DNA from: Cesiribacter sp. SM1
GTDB lineage: Bacteria > Bacteroidota > Bacteroidia > Cytophagales > Cyclobacteriaceae
Assembly (NCBI RefSeq): GCF_020178975.1
Contig: NZ_JAHXBU010000039.1
Location: forward strand, 1-64,000
Reading direction: 5' to 3'
Length of the DNA stretch: 64,000 nt
The notes under the pieces were generated by a model. The model was not told the origin of the DNA and ran no database searches. It was given only the letters and a program-made list of their open reading frames with translations. Positions 17,531 through 26,587 of the stretch are shown here, piece after piece. The position numbers were made by a program, and so were the translations under genes. Each line of letters begins with the position of its first letter. Positions within the stretch are counted from its first letter, which is position 1.

Positions 17531-18705
17531 TGAAAAGCAATAACCTAAACATGAAGCATAACCTAACATGGCTGTTTACAGCCATTGTATGTTCCGCAGC
17601 ACTAAGCTCCTGCGGAAATAACGAAGGAGGAGCACAGCAGGGCCCGCCGGCACCCGCAGCCGTACAAGTAAGTACCTATACCGTACAGCCGGAAGCTGTA
17701 ACCGGCACCGACTCCTATCCCGGCACAGTAGTACCCCTGAACGAGGTAGAACTGCGCCCGCAGGTGGCAGGCTATATTACCAATATTTATGTGCAGGATG
17801 GCCAAACGGTTAAGCGTGGCCAGAAGCTTTACGAAATTGACCAGAGTAAATACCAGGCTGCCCAGCAGCAGGCGCAGGCTAACCTGCAAAGTGCCCGGGC
17901 TAACCTGGAAAAAGTAAGGAAAGACCTGGAGCGCTACGAAAGACTCGCAGAGCAGGATGCAATTGCCCAGCAAAGGGTAGATTATGCCCGCACCGATCTG
18001 GCCACGGCACAGGCACAGGTAGCTACCGCACAGGCACAGGTAAGAAGCGTTTCCACAGACCTGGGTTACTCCGTGATCAATGCTCCTTTCGATGGTGTGA
18101 TTGGCATTTCGCAGGTACGCGTTGGCACCCAGGTTTCTCCCGGGCAGCCCCTGCTGAATACCATCTCTACGGTAAATCCCATGGCAGTTGATTTTGTAAT
18201 AAACGAACAGGAGATCCCGCGCTTTAACAGCTACCTGCAAAATCCACAACAGCAGCCAGACTCTCTGTTTACCATTACACTCAGTGGTGGTATCGATTAC
18301 CCCTACCCGGGTAAAATGAGTGCCATTGATCGTGCCGTTGGCCGCCAGACTGGTACCATCACTGTGCGCGTTCAGTTCCCTAACCCGGAGCAGCAGCTTA
18401 TTCCGGGCATGACGGTAAGTGTTCAGGTACTCAACCAGGACATTGGCCGCCAGCTGGTTATTCCGTTCAAGGCAGTAAGCGAGCAGCTGGGCGAGTTCTA
18501 TGTGTACAAGATTCAGGGCGATTCCGTAGTACAGCAGAATGTAGACCTGGGTACCCGCTTTGGCCGCAACATAGTGATTCGCGAAGGACTGCAGGCAGGC
18601 GATAACATTGTAACAGAAGGCATACAACGCCTGCGCCAGGGTGCCAAAGTACAAACAGGCCAGCCACAGGCAGCGGCACAGCAGCAACCTTCAGCACGAC
18701 AATAA
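17530..18705 (+). CDS. RND efflux periplasmic adaptor (AcrA/MexA type), lipoprotein
   Basis: A 391-residue membrane fusion protein linking the inner-membrane pump to the outer-membrane channel. A lipobox (ALSSCG) follows the signal segment. The lipoyl half-motifs (YITNIYVQDGQTVKRGQ and VINAPFDGVIG) flank a Gln/Ala-rich coiled-coil hairpin at about residues 100-180. A beta-barrel follows, then the membrane-proximal domain with LIPGMTVSVQV. A Gln-rich tail ends the protein. The start at 17530 overlaps the tolC stop. A second ATG at 17551 would give a more standard signal peptide, so either start is possible. Confidence 0.93.
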   Translation: MKSNNLNMKHNLTWLFTAIVCSAALSSCGNNEGGAQQGPPAPAAVQVSTYTVQPEAVTGTDSYPGTVVPLNEVELRPQVAGYITNIYVQDGQTVKRGQKLYEIDQSKYQAAQQQAQANLQSARANLEKVRKDLERYERLAEQDAIAQQRVDYARTDLATAQAQVATAQAQVRSVSTDLGYSVINAPFDGVIGISQVRVGTQVSPGQPLLNTISTVNPMAVDFVINEQEIPRFNSYLQNPQQQPDSLFTITLSGGIDYPYPGKMSAIDRAVGRQTGTITVRVQFPNPEQQLIPGMTVSVQVLNQDIGRQLVIPFKAVSEQLGEFYVYKIQGDSVVQQNVDLGTRFGRNIVIREGLQAGDNIVTEGIQRLRQGAKVQTGQPQAAAQQQPSARQ

Positions 18706-18733
18706 TTCTTAAGAAAGACTCTCTGTAAAGAAC

Positions 18734-21700
18734 ATGATATCAGATGTATTTATAAGACGGCCGGTTACCTCCATGGTAATCTCGATCGTAATTGTGCTGG
18801 TGGGCCTCTTGGCCATGATGAACCTGCCGGTTACGCAGTATCCGGATATTTCGCCGCCGGTGGTATCTGTATCGGCTAACTATACCGGTGCCGATGCGCA
18901 AACAGTAGAGCAGTCGGTGGCTACCCCGGTTGAGACCCAGATCAATGGTACGCCGGGCATGGCCTACATTACCTCTACCAACACCAGCACCGGCCAGATG
19001 AACATGAGTGTTACCTTTGAGGTAGGCACCGACATTGAAATTGCCACACTCGATGTTCAAAACCGCGCCAGTATTGCAGAGCCCAGCCTGCCAGAGGAGG
19101 TAAGGCGCCTGGGCGTAACCGTACGGAAAAGGAACCCGAGTATCATGATGGTAATCGGTATTTACTCTCCAAACGGCACCCACGATACCAAGTACCTCGA
19201 CAACTATACCAACATCTTTGTGCGTGATGCGCTGCTTCGCGTGCAGGGCGTGGGTGATATCAATGCCCTGGGGCAGGACTTCAGTATGCGTATCTGGCTT
19301 AAGCCCGACAGGCTGGCGCAGTACGGCATAAGTGCCGCCGAAATTACAGGGGCTATTCAGGAGCAAAACCTGCAGGTAGCCGCCGGTACGGTAGGCGCTA
19401 CACCCCAAAGCCCTGATCAGACGTTTCAGTACCCCATTACGGTAACCGGACGCCTGCAAACGCAGGATCAGTTTGGAGACATCATTGTACGGACAAACCC
19501 TGCGGATGGCTCTATTGTGTACCTGCGCGATGTGGCCAGGATTGAGTTTGGACAGTTCGACTACGGCCGCTCCTCTACCATCAACGGTAATCCTTCAGCC
19601 ATTCTGCTCCTGTACCAGGCACCAGGCTCTAACGCACTGGAAACTGCAGAAGGCGTGTATGCCGCGCTGGAAGAAATGAAGAGGGGATTCCCGGCCGATG
19701 TGGATTACATTGTTTCCTTCGAAACCGTTTCGGTGGTGCAGGTATCTATCAACGAGGTGGTGCAAACGCTTATAGAAGCGCTTGTACTGGTAATCCTGGT
19801 GGTATTCCTGTTCCTGCAAAGCTGGCGGGCAACGCTGGTGCCTATCCTGGCCATTCCGGTATCCATTATCGGTACCTTTATCTTCTTTATTCCGCTTGGC
19901 TTTACCATTAACACGCTTACCCTGTTCGGTTTTGTACTGGCCATTGGTATTGTGGTGGATGACGCCATTGTGGTGGTAGAAGCCGTGCAGCACTATATAG
20001 ATCATGAAGGGTTGTCGGCCAAAGAAGCTACCCGCAAGGCCATGAAGGATATAACCGCACCGGTAATTGCCATTGCCCTTATTCTGGCTGCGGTATTTAT
20101 CCCGGTAGGTTTCATCCCGGGCATTGTAGGCCGTTTGTACCAGCAGTTCGCCATCACCATTGCTATTTCAGTACTTATTTCTGCCTTTGTGGCCCTTACA
20201 CTTACGCCAGCCCTTTGCTCGCTGATGTTAAAGCCTATGAAGGTGGATAAAAACTCCAAAGGACTGAATAAGTTCTTCTATAAGTTCAATGGCTGGTTTG
20301 GCAGAACCACACAGTCATACTCGCGTGGCGTACGCAAAAGCATCAGCGCCACACCGCTTGTACTGGTGCTGCTGGCCTGTATCTATGCCGGTACGGTTGG
20401 CCTTTTTGCAACCAAGCCAACAGGTTTTATTCCTACCGAAGACGAAGGCCGTATGTTTGTTGCCGCCGAGCTGCCAGAAGGTGCCTCTGCCACCAGAACC
20501 CGCGCCTTACTGGCAGAAATGGGCCAGATTCTGGCCGATCATCCGGCTGTGAGGACCTATACCGCTATTGGAGGGCTTAATGCCATTAACTTCTCCTTTA
20601 AATCAAACAGTGGTACTATTTTCCTTCAGCTAAAGCCATGGAGTGAGCGCAAGGACCCGGAACTGCAGCTACAGGGCGTAATGGCCTCCCTCAATCAGCG
20701 TTTTGCGGCCATCAAAGAAGCCAATATTCGCGTAGTGGCACCGCCGGCCATTCCGGGTCTGGGGCAGTCGGGTGGTTTCAGCTTTATGCTGGAGCAGCGT
20801 GCCTCCGGCGATATCCGGGAGCTGGAGCAGGTAATGGGGCAGTTTTTGGGTGCGGCCAACCAACGGCCTGAGATTGCCATGGCTTACAGCTTCTTTAACA
20901 CCCGCACTCCTGGTTACCACCTGGAGGTAGACCGTGAAAAAGCAAAAAGGCTGGGTGTTGCCGTTTCCGATGTTTATGCCACCATGGCCACCTATATGGG
21001 TAGCCGTTATGTAAACGACTTTACGCGCTACGGCCGTAACTTTAGGGTAGTGGCCCAGGCCGATACCTCCTACCGGATGGATATTGAAAGCCTGCGCCAG
21101 TACTATGTCATGAACAGGCAAGGCGAATCGGTTCCCCTTAGTGCGCTGGTAACACACAGGGTGGTAGAAAACCCTGCGGTGATATCGCACTACAACCTGT
21201 TCCGCGCAGTAGAGATCATGGGTGCCGCTGCACCAGGCTATAGTAGCGGCCAGGCACTGCAGGCGCTGCAGGAGGTTGCAACACAGGTGCTACCTGCCGG
21301 TTATGGCTACGACTTCTCCGGCCTGAGCCGCGAAGAATTGTCAGCAGGTAACAGCACCATCTATATTTTCTCGCTGTCGATTATCCTGGTACTGCTGCTG
21401 TTAGCTGCATTGTATGAAAGCTGGTCGGTGCCGTTCTCCATCCTGTTTGCCATTCCGCTGGGTATGTTCGGTGCCATTCTGGCGCTTACCTTCCTGCCCA
21501 GGCTGGATAATAACGTATACGCCCAGATTGGTATGATCACCCTGATTGGTTTGGCCGCCAAAAACGCCATCCTGATCGTGGAGTTTGCCAAAGAGCGTGT
21601 TGATCGCGGCATGGAGCTGATCGAAGCAACCATTGAAGCCGTAATCCTGCGCTTGCGCCCTATTATCATGACCTCGCTGGCATTCATCCTGGGTGTAGTA

Positions 21701-21937
21701 CCGCTGGTACTTGCTTCAGGTGCAGGTGCTGTATCGCGGCAGACCATTGGCTGGGTAGTAATTGGTGGTATGCTTGCCGCTACGTTTCTGGCCATCTTTA
21801 TAGTACCGGTGCTGTTTGTGGTGATTACCCGCCTGGCCTACGGCAAAAAAGGGCTGGCAGAACTGCAGGCAAAAGGCAGTAGAGGACCTGATGCAGACGA
21901 AGGCGGCGATCCTTACTATGTAAACGAGCACAGATAG
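18734..21937 (+). CDS. RND multidrug efflux pump, HAE1/AcrB type
   Basis: A 1067-residue inner-membrane proton antiporter. It opens with FIRRPVTSMVISI and LPVTQYPDISPPVVSVSANY, typical of AcrB-type HAE1 pumps. Two halves each hold a periplasmic porter domain and six transmembrane helices. The proton-relay pair is D409/D410 in GIVVDDAIVVVE, matching the AcrB D407/D408 pair. The second half has the usual IGLAAKNAILIVEFAKE segment. It is the last gene of the plus-strand efflux operon and is followed by a strong terminator. Likely substrates are hydrophobic or amphiphilic drugs. None can be assigned from sequence. Confidence 0.95.
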   Translation: MISDVFIRRPVTSMVISIVIVLVGLLAMMNLPVTQYPDISPPVVSVSANYTGADAQTVEQSVATPVETQINGTPGMAYITSTNTSTGQMNMSVTFEVGTDIEIATLDVQNRASIAEPSLPEEVRRLGVTVRKRNPSIMMVIGIYSPNGTHDTKYLDNYTNIFVRDALLRVQGVGDINALGQDFSMRIWLKPDRLAQYGISAAEITGAIQEQNLQVAAGTVGATPQSPDQTFQYPITVTGRLQTQDQFGDIIVRTNPADGSIVYLRDVARIEFGQFDYGRSSTINGNPSAILLLYQAPGSNALETAEGVYAALEEMKRGFPADVDYIVSFETVSVVQVSINEVVQTLIEALVLVILVVFLFLQSWRATLVPILAIPVSIIGTFIFFIPLGFTINTLTLFGFVLAIGIVVDDAIVVVEAVQHYIDHEGLSAKEATRKAMKDITAPVIAIALILAAVFIPVGFIPGIVGRLYQQFAITIAISVLISAFVALTLTPALCSLMLKPMKVDKNSKGLNKFFYKFNGWFGRTTQSYSRGVRKSISATPLVLVLLACIYAGTVGLFATKPTGFIPTEDEGRMFVAAELPEGASATRTRALLAEMGQILADHPAVRTYTAIGGLNAINFSFKSNSGTIFLQLKPWSERKDPELQLQGVMASLNQRFAAIKEANIRVVAPPAIPGLGQSGGFSFMLEQRASGDIRELEQVMGQFLGAANQRPEIAMAYSFFNTRTPGYHLEVDREKAKRLGVAVSDVYATMATYMGSRYVNDFTRYGRNFRVVAQADTSYRMDIESLRQYYVMNRQGESVPLSALVTHRVVENPAVISHYNLFRAVEIMGAAAPGYSSGQALQALQEVATQVLPAGYGYDFSGLSREELSAGNSTIYIFSLSIILVLLLLAALYESWSVPFSILFAIPLGMFGAILALTFLPRLDNNVYAQIGMITLIGLAAKNAILIVEFAKERVDRGMELIEATIEAVILRLRPIIMTSLAFILGVVPLVLASGAGAVSRQTIGWVVIGGMLAATFLAIFIVPVLFVVITRLAYGKKGLAELQAKGSRGPDADEGGDPYYVNEHR

Positions 21938-21978
21938 TAGTGTACCGAACACAACTGTTTGTTTTTAACAAATCAATC

Positions 21979-22003
21979 AGACCTGGCTTTTATAGCCAGG
22001 TCT
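21979..22003 (+). terminator. Rho-independent terminator of the first RND operon
   Basis: Perfect 10-bp stem (AGACCTGGCT with AGCCAGGTCT), 5-nt loop, followed by TTTTA. It lies 42 nt after the pump stop codon. Confidence 0.9.
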
Positions 22004-22045
22004 TTTAATAGCTAGTGGTTGTATTATCCAGCCATTCACATCAGC

Positions 22046-22507
22046 ATGAAAAAGAACCTTATCAACATCATCAGGGGGCTGGCCCTTTACCAGATCTTTG
22101 GCGGCATCTTAGGCATCGGTTTAGCCATACGTATTATTCAGCAGCTGCAGCACCTCAATGCCCTTAGCTACCCGCTCATTTTCCTGACAGCTGCTTTCTA
22201 TGTGTTTTCTATAGTTGCTGGTGCAGTTCTGCTACAGCACCCAAAGCGTGGCCTTACCTTATCGCTGGTAAACCAGGCCCTGCAGGTGCTTAGCATTGCT
22301 GTTAGCAGCTTTGCCTACAATTATGTGGCAGGTTTCAAGCTTGGCTTAGGCATCGATTTTGTACCTGCCTGGCAATTCAATTTAAACCTCTCCCTCTCCT
22401 CCTTTCAGCTAATCCTGAACGAAGCAACAGGCAGAGTGTTCATCGGCATCAATTTCCTGGCACTGGTGCTGGTATATGTGATAGAAAGGTTAAGGGAGGA
22501 GATTTAG
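22046..22507 (+). CDS. Small polytopic membrane protein of unknown function
   Basis: A 153-residue hydrophobic protein with about four predicted transmembrane segments: ALYQIFGGILGIGLAIRII, LIFLTAAFYVFSIVAGAVLL, a region around residues 75-100, and a C-terminal FLALVLVYVI. The ATG at 22046 (MKKNLINI) is preferred to the upstream TTG because it puts a basic N-terminus before the first helix. No family was recognised. It sits alone behind the terminator of the efflux operon, and REP hairpins begin just downstream. Confidence 0.75.
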   Translation: MKKNLINIIRGLALYQIFGGILGIGLAIRIIQQLQHLNALSYPLIFLTAAFYVFSIVAGAVLLQHPKRGLTLSLVNQALQVLSIAVSSFAYNYVAGFKLGLGIDFVPAWQFNLNLSLSSFQLILNEATGRVFIGINFLALVLVYVIERLREEI

Positions 22508-22546
22508 GCGGTAGGGGTTAGATGATTTGTAAGGGCCCCTTTTACC

Positions 22547-22575
22547 AACATGTCTTTATGAAATAAAGACGTGTT
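22547..22575. repeat. REP-like hairpin, divergent copy
   Basis: Arms at 22547-22559 and 22563-22575 pair with one mismatch around a GAA loop. The GGGCC leader and spacing resemble the REP at 22650-22697, but the stem sequence has diverged. Confidence 0.6.
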
Positions 22576-22649
22576 GTCGGAATCGGCTACGGATTTAAAT
22601 TATTGCGGAAGATTTCCAGAGCATAATAACCTTAGTTGAAAATAATAAG

Positions 22650-22697
22650 GGCCGCTGCCTCCTTCTACCACGTCGTTATGCTATAACGACGCTACAG
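22650..22697 (+). repeat. REP element downstream of the RAYT gene
   Basis: A leader GCCGCTGCCT precedes the hairpin CGTCGTTAT-GCT-ATAACGACG at 22671-22691. The whole unit is almost identical to the reverse complement of the copy inside the transposase gene at 22951-23008. Confidence 0.85.
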
Positions 22698-22710
22698 CAG
22701 GGGACCACCT

Positions 22711-23277
22711 TTAGAGGTGAAATTTATCATCTGCCCATTTTGCTGGATTTGAGACAATATAATTCTCAATCTTTTCCAGTTCCTGCTGATTTCTGATTAT
22801 ATGGTCGTGAAATCTGGATTGCCAGGAAAAATCCTTTACACCAACCTCTTTTACCCTGATAGTACAGGATCTTTTATAAGATCCTACAATACGTGAAATA
22901 GAACCTGCTTTAGAGGATAGATCTGCCATGTAATGATTTTTCTCACCAGCGGCCTCTGTCGTAGCGTCGTTATAGCATAACGACGTGGCAGAAGTAGGCA
23001 GCGGCCCCACCCTCTCTAGTTCCAGTATCCCATGCACATGGTTAGGCATCACAACAAATTCACCTAGTAATACCTCAGGGTGGTAGTGAGGTATTTGTAA
23101 CCAGCAATCCCGAACAATCACCCCTGCATCAGATAAAATCATTTCACCAGAACGTACCTCTCCGAAAAATGGCCATCGGTCTTTGGTACAGATGGTAATG
23201 AAATACAATCCTTCTGATCCATAATCATAGCCCTGCAATCTACGCGGATTTCGGCTATACTTGTCGTACCTACCCAT
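22711..23277 (-). CDS. REP-associated tyrosine transposase (RAYT, Y1/HUH family)
   Basis: A 188-residue single-domain HUH nuclease of the IS200-like Y1 family that binds and cleaves REP hairpins as single-stranded DNA. The HUH motif is VVMPNHVHGIL, the catalytic Tyr is in IENYIVSNP, and FHDHIIRNQQEL is the usual RAYT helix. ATG 23277 is used because the upstream in-frame start is a TTG. REP hairpins lie on both sides. A further REP (22951-23008) is embedded in frame in the variable loop between the HUH motif and SISRIVGSYKR, adding about 19 codons. The reading frame is intact, so the enzyme may still be active. Confidence 0.92.
   Translation of the reverse strand: MGRYDKYSRNPRRLQGYDYGSEGLYFITICTKDRWPFFGEVRSGEMILSDAGVIVRDCWLQIPHYHPEVLLGEFVVMPNHVHGILELERVGPLPTSATSLCYNDATTEAAGEKNHYMADLSSKAGSISRIVGSYKRSCTIRVKEVGVKDFSWQSRFHDHIIRNQQELEKIENYIVSNPAKWADDKFHL
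22951..23008 (-). repeat. REP element inside the RAYT coding sequence
   Basis: The hairpin CGTCGTTAT-AGC-ATAACGACG lies at 22965-22985. On the minus strand the unit matches the REP at 22650-22697 in about 45 of 50 bases, including leader and hairpin. It is translated in frame as part of the transposase. Confidence 0.85.
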
Positions 23278-23332
23278 AACAACCAAATGCCTTACAGCAA
23301 AGATTGTTCACTACTGCCTTCTGTAAATACAC

Positions 23333-23380
23333 CGCTTCCGTAGCGAGGTTATAGTATAACGACGTGGTGGAGGGTAGCAT
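23333..23380 (-). repeat. REP element upstream of the RAYT gene
   Basis: An imperfect hairpin (23344-23352 with 23356-23364) sits in the same orientation as the intragenic copy. The flank CCACCACGTCG is conserved. One arm carries changes, so the stem is weakened. Confidence 0.75.
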
Positions 23381-23437
23381 CAACTTGATAAATCTCTGAC
23401 AACAAAATCAGAAAACCACTACCTCCACCTCACAAAA

Positions 23438-23467
23438 AAAGCCCAATCCCAATCAGGAGAGGGCTTT
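23438..23467 (-). terminator. Terminator of the second RND operon
   Basis: AAAGCCC (23438-23444) pairs with GGGCTTT (23461-23467). On the minus strand the stem is followed by a T-run. It lies 26 nt past the pump stop codon. Confidence 0.75.
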
Positions 23468-23492
23468 CTATGTACATACAAAAGGAAAAATA

Positions 23493-26400
23493 TCAGGCCA
23501 GTGCAGGTACCAGTTCTTGAGCAGACTTTTCCTCTTGCTGCTCTACCATGGGTGGGATTAGTTTGTACACCACCGGCGTTACAATACGGGAGAGCAGCGT
23601 GGAGCTGATGAGGCCGCCAATCAGCACAATGGCCAGGGGCGAGATGAGTGGGTTGCTGGAAATAGCAATCGGGATCAGGCCGCCAATGGCTGTCATGGAG
23701 GTAAGGATAATGGGCAGGAAGCGCACCTCGCCGGCTTCGCGGATGGCCTCTTCCAGACCTCTACCCTCCTGCCGCAGCTGGTTGGTAAAATCTACCAGCA
23801 GAATGGAATTCTTTACCTCTATGCCCGCCAGGGCTATCAGCCCGATAATGGCAACAAACGAGAGGGTGTTGCCGGTGATCCACAGGGCCAATACGGCACC
23901 CACAATGCCCAGGGGAATTACCGACAGCACAATAAGCGTGCTTTTAAAGGTTTTGAACTCCAGCACCAGCACGGCAATAAACAAAAACACCGTTACCAGC
24001 ACCACGCTGCCAAAGCCGCCGAAAGACTCCTGCCGCGACTCAATCTCACCACCCATGCTGTAGCCGTAGCCTTCCGGCAGCGGCATGGCATCCATTTGGT
24101 CTATCACGTTATCCAGCACATTGTCGAGCAGAAAATCTTTCTGCACAAAAGCCGATACGGTTACCATGCGGTTTTTATCCTGGTGATCGATGGTGACCGG
24201 CGAGGACTCCAGCTTCAGGTCTGCAATTTGTCTGATGGGAATGGCAGTGCCCTGCTGGTTGTTTACAAACAGGTGATCAAAAGCCGAAAGCGTTGCCCGC
24301 TCCTCTTTCGGAGTGGTAATCAGCACGGTGCGGTCTTCACCATCTGCATCAGAATAAGTACCCATGGGAATGCCTGCAACAGCCAGCCTTACGGTACGGG
24401 CCACCTCTGCCGAATTTACACCCAGCATGCGTGCTTTTTCCTTGTTGATGTCCACCTTCAGGTCAGATTTGAGGTTGGTTACCGGGTTTTTCACATACAT
24501 GGTGCCGGGGGTGTTCTTGAGCATTTGTTCTACCCGGGCGGCCTGGTTGCGCAACGTATCCAGGTTGTTGCCCAGCAGGCGCACTTCTATGGGAGCGGTC
24601 ATGGGCGGACCCTGCTCAAAGTTTTTCACCTCTATGCGGGCTCCGGTGTAGTTGTTAAGCTTCTGGCGCAGGGCTTCGGTAATCTCCAGTTTGCGGGGTA
24701 GTGATACATCCTCCTGCAGCTGCACAAAAATCTGGGCAAAGTCAGTACGTTCGTTTTCCTGAATTACATTGTAGTAAATGCGTGGGTTACCCTTGCCTAC
24801 ATTGGTGGCATAGTACTTTACCTCCGGAATCTTTGCCAGCTCTTTTTCTACTTCTTTTGCCACCTCGTTGGTGTAAACCAGATTGGTTTGCAGCGGTGTT
24901 ACCACATCTACCAGGAACTGCGGCTTCTCTGAAGTAGGGAAAAGGCTGAAGCCAATCACAGGAAACAGCATGAGCGACCCACCAAATACAGCAGCTGCAA
25001 TCAGCACTGTTAGCACCGGCCGCCTAAGGGCACGATCCAGGATCGGAGCGTAGCTACCCTGGATCAGCCGCTGCATGGCACGCAGAAACATATTGCCCTC
25101 CGGGTGACCAGCATGCTCTTTGAGGATGCGGCTGGAGAGGAACGGAATAATGGTAAGCGACACCAGCATGGAAGCAAACACGGCACTGATCACCGCCATG
25201 GGCAGGCTGCGGATAAAATCGCCGGCACCCTCGGGCATAAACACCAGTGGCATAAATGCAATGATAAGCGTAGCGGTGCAGCCTACCACAGCCAGGCCAA
25301 TTTGCTTGGTAGCCAGGATGGCAGCATCCAATCGGCTGTGCCCTTCACGCAACCAGCGTTCTATGTTTTCCACTACCACAATGCTGTCGTCTACCAGCAG
25401 ACCCAGGGCCACCACAAGCCCTACAATGCTTAGCTGGTTAAGGTTAAACCCCATTACATTCAGCATCACCAGGCCTATGGCCAGCGAGAGTGGAATGGAG
25501 ATCATCACAATCAGCGCAGCCCTGCCGCCCAGGGGCAGCAGCGTAATGGACACCAGTAAAATAGCAATAACAAAGTCGATACCCAGGCTGCCCAGGCGGC
25601 GGTTTACATTTTCGGCCTGATCGAAATTCTGCACCAGCTCAATATTGCCCGGCAGCGTTTTGGCAAAGTCCTCCAACACCGGCTTATACTGCTCCTGTAC
25701 CTGCGAGATGTTGTTGCCAGACTTCTGCGCAGCTGTTACAAACACTGCCCGGTGTCCGTTGAGGCGCGTAATGTGCTTATCCTCCTCATGGTCGTAGTGC
25801 ACATCGGCAACATCTTTCAGAAGTATGTTCTTGCCCGCTACAGAGTACACAATGGTGTTGGCGATCTGCTCCAGCGATTTGTAGTTGCCCCCGGTTTTAA
25901 TATTGAATGATTTGCTGCCAGCCTCTACGCTACCGCCGGGAATGTTGGTCATTTCGCTTTGCACACTGCCCAGCACGGCATTCAGTGGTATGTGCAGGCT
26001 GGCCAGTTTTTCCAGGCGCAGGTCAACCCGCACTATTTCTTCGGGCAGGCCCCAAATCTCCACATCCTTCAGGGCCTGTACTTTCTCAAGCTCCTTTTGC
26101 AGGGCTTCGGCATACACCCTCATGCGCTGGCGGGAAGCGTTTTCAGAGATCAGCCCAAGCTGAATAATGTTTACATCAGCAGGTCTTACCTTGTTTACAT
26201 CAATGCTGTAGATGTCTTTTGGCAGCTCCTGCCGCATGCTGTTTACCTCGCGGATCAGCTCCTGGTACTTCTCATCTACATTGCTTTCGTATTTATAGAA
26301 TACCGAAATAACGGCTACCCCATCGTTAATGGTGCTTTTAACTTTTTTGATATCTTCCAGCTCGGTAATGCGCTTCTCCAGCGGATCTACCACCAGCTCT

Positions 26401-26579
26401 TCCATATCCTGCGGACTGGTGCCCGGGTAGATCACCACCACCGGGAACTGGGGTGCTTCCATTTCAGGATCCTCACTCCGCGACATGGTGAGCAGCGTAG
26501 TAAGCCCCAGCGCTACAATCATCAGGAAGATGACGAGCGTAAACTGGTAATTCTTAACGGCGTATTCTGATATTTTCAT
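23493..26579 (-). CDS. RND efflux pump, AcrB/MdtB/CusA-like superfamily member
   Basis: A 1028-residue inner-membrane antiporter. The N-terminus (AVKNYQFTLVIFLMIVALG) and the early motif RSEDPEMEAPQFPVVVIYPG place it in an RND branch distinct from the HAE1 pump at 18734. The proton-relay pair is D397/D398 in GLLVDDSIVVVENIERW. The second half has IALAGIEVKNSILLVDFTNQ. It is the last gene of a minus-strand tetR-tolC-adaptor-pump unit, 8 nt after the adaptor stop, and ends at a terminator. The substrate is unknown. The sequence lacks the Met-rich features of copper and silver pumps. Confidence 0.94.
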   Translation of the reverse strand: MKISEYAVKNYQFTLVIFLMIVALGLTTLLTMSRSEDPEMEAPQFPVVVIYPGTSPQDMEELVVDPLEKRITELEDIKKVKSTINDGVAVISVFYKYESNVDEKYQELIREVNSMRQELPKDIYSIDVNKVRPADVNIIQLGLISENASRQRMRVYAEALQKELEKVQALKDVEIWGLPEEIVRVDLRLEKLASLHIPLNAVLGSVQSEMTNIPGGSVEAGSKSFNIKTGGNYKSLEQIANTIVYSVAGKNILLKDVADVHYDHEEDKHITRLNGHRAVFVTAAQKSGNNISQVQEQYKPVLEDFAKTLPGNIELVQNFDQAENVNRRLGSLGIDFVIAILLVSITLLPLGGRAALIVMISIPLSLAIGLVMLNVMGFNLNQLSIVGLVVALGLLVDDSIVVVENIERWLREGHSRLDAAILATKQIGLAVVGCTATLIIAFMPLVFMPEGAGDFIRSLPMAVISAVFASMLVSLTIIPFLSSRILKEHAGHPEGNMFLRAMQRLIQGSYAPILDRALRRPVLTVLIAAAVFGGSLMLFPVIGFSLFPTSEKPQFLVDVVTPLQTNLVYTNEVAKEVEKELAKIPEVKYYATNVGKGNPRIYYNVIQENERTDFAQIFVQLQEDVSLPRKLEITEALRQKLNNYTGARIEVKNFEQGPPMTAPIEVRLLGNNLDTLRNQAARVEQMLKNTPGTMYVKNPVTNLKSDLKVDINKEKARMLGVNSAEVARTVRLAVAGIPMGTYSDADGEDRTVLITTPKEERATLSAFDHLFVNNQQGTAIPIRQIADLKLESSPVTIDHQDKNRMVTVSAFVQKDFLLDNVLDNVIDQMDAMPLPEGYGYSMGGEIESRQESFGGFGSVVLVTVFLFIAVLVLEFKTFKSTLIVLSVIPLGIVGAVLALWITGNTLSFVAIIGLIALAGIEVKNSILLVDFTNQLRQEGRGLEEAIREAGEVRFLPIILTSMTAIGGLIPIAISSNPLISPLAIVLIGGLISSTLLSRIVTPVVYKLIPPMVEQQEEKSAQELVPALA

Positions 26580-26587
26580 GACTGAGC

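Noticed and set aside
17602-18687. Minus-strand ORF of 361 codons opposite the RND adaptor gene
   Set aside because: The plus-strand protein is a clear adaptor with lipobox and lipoyl motifs. The antisense frame is open because of codon bias.
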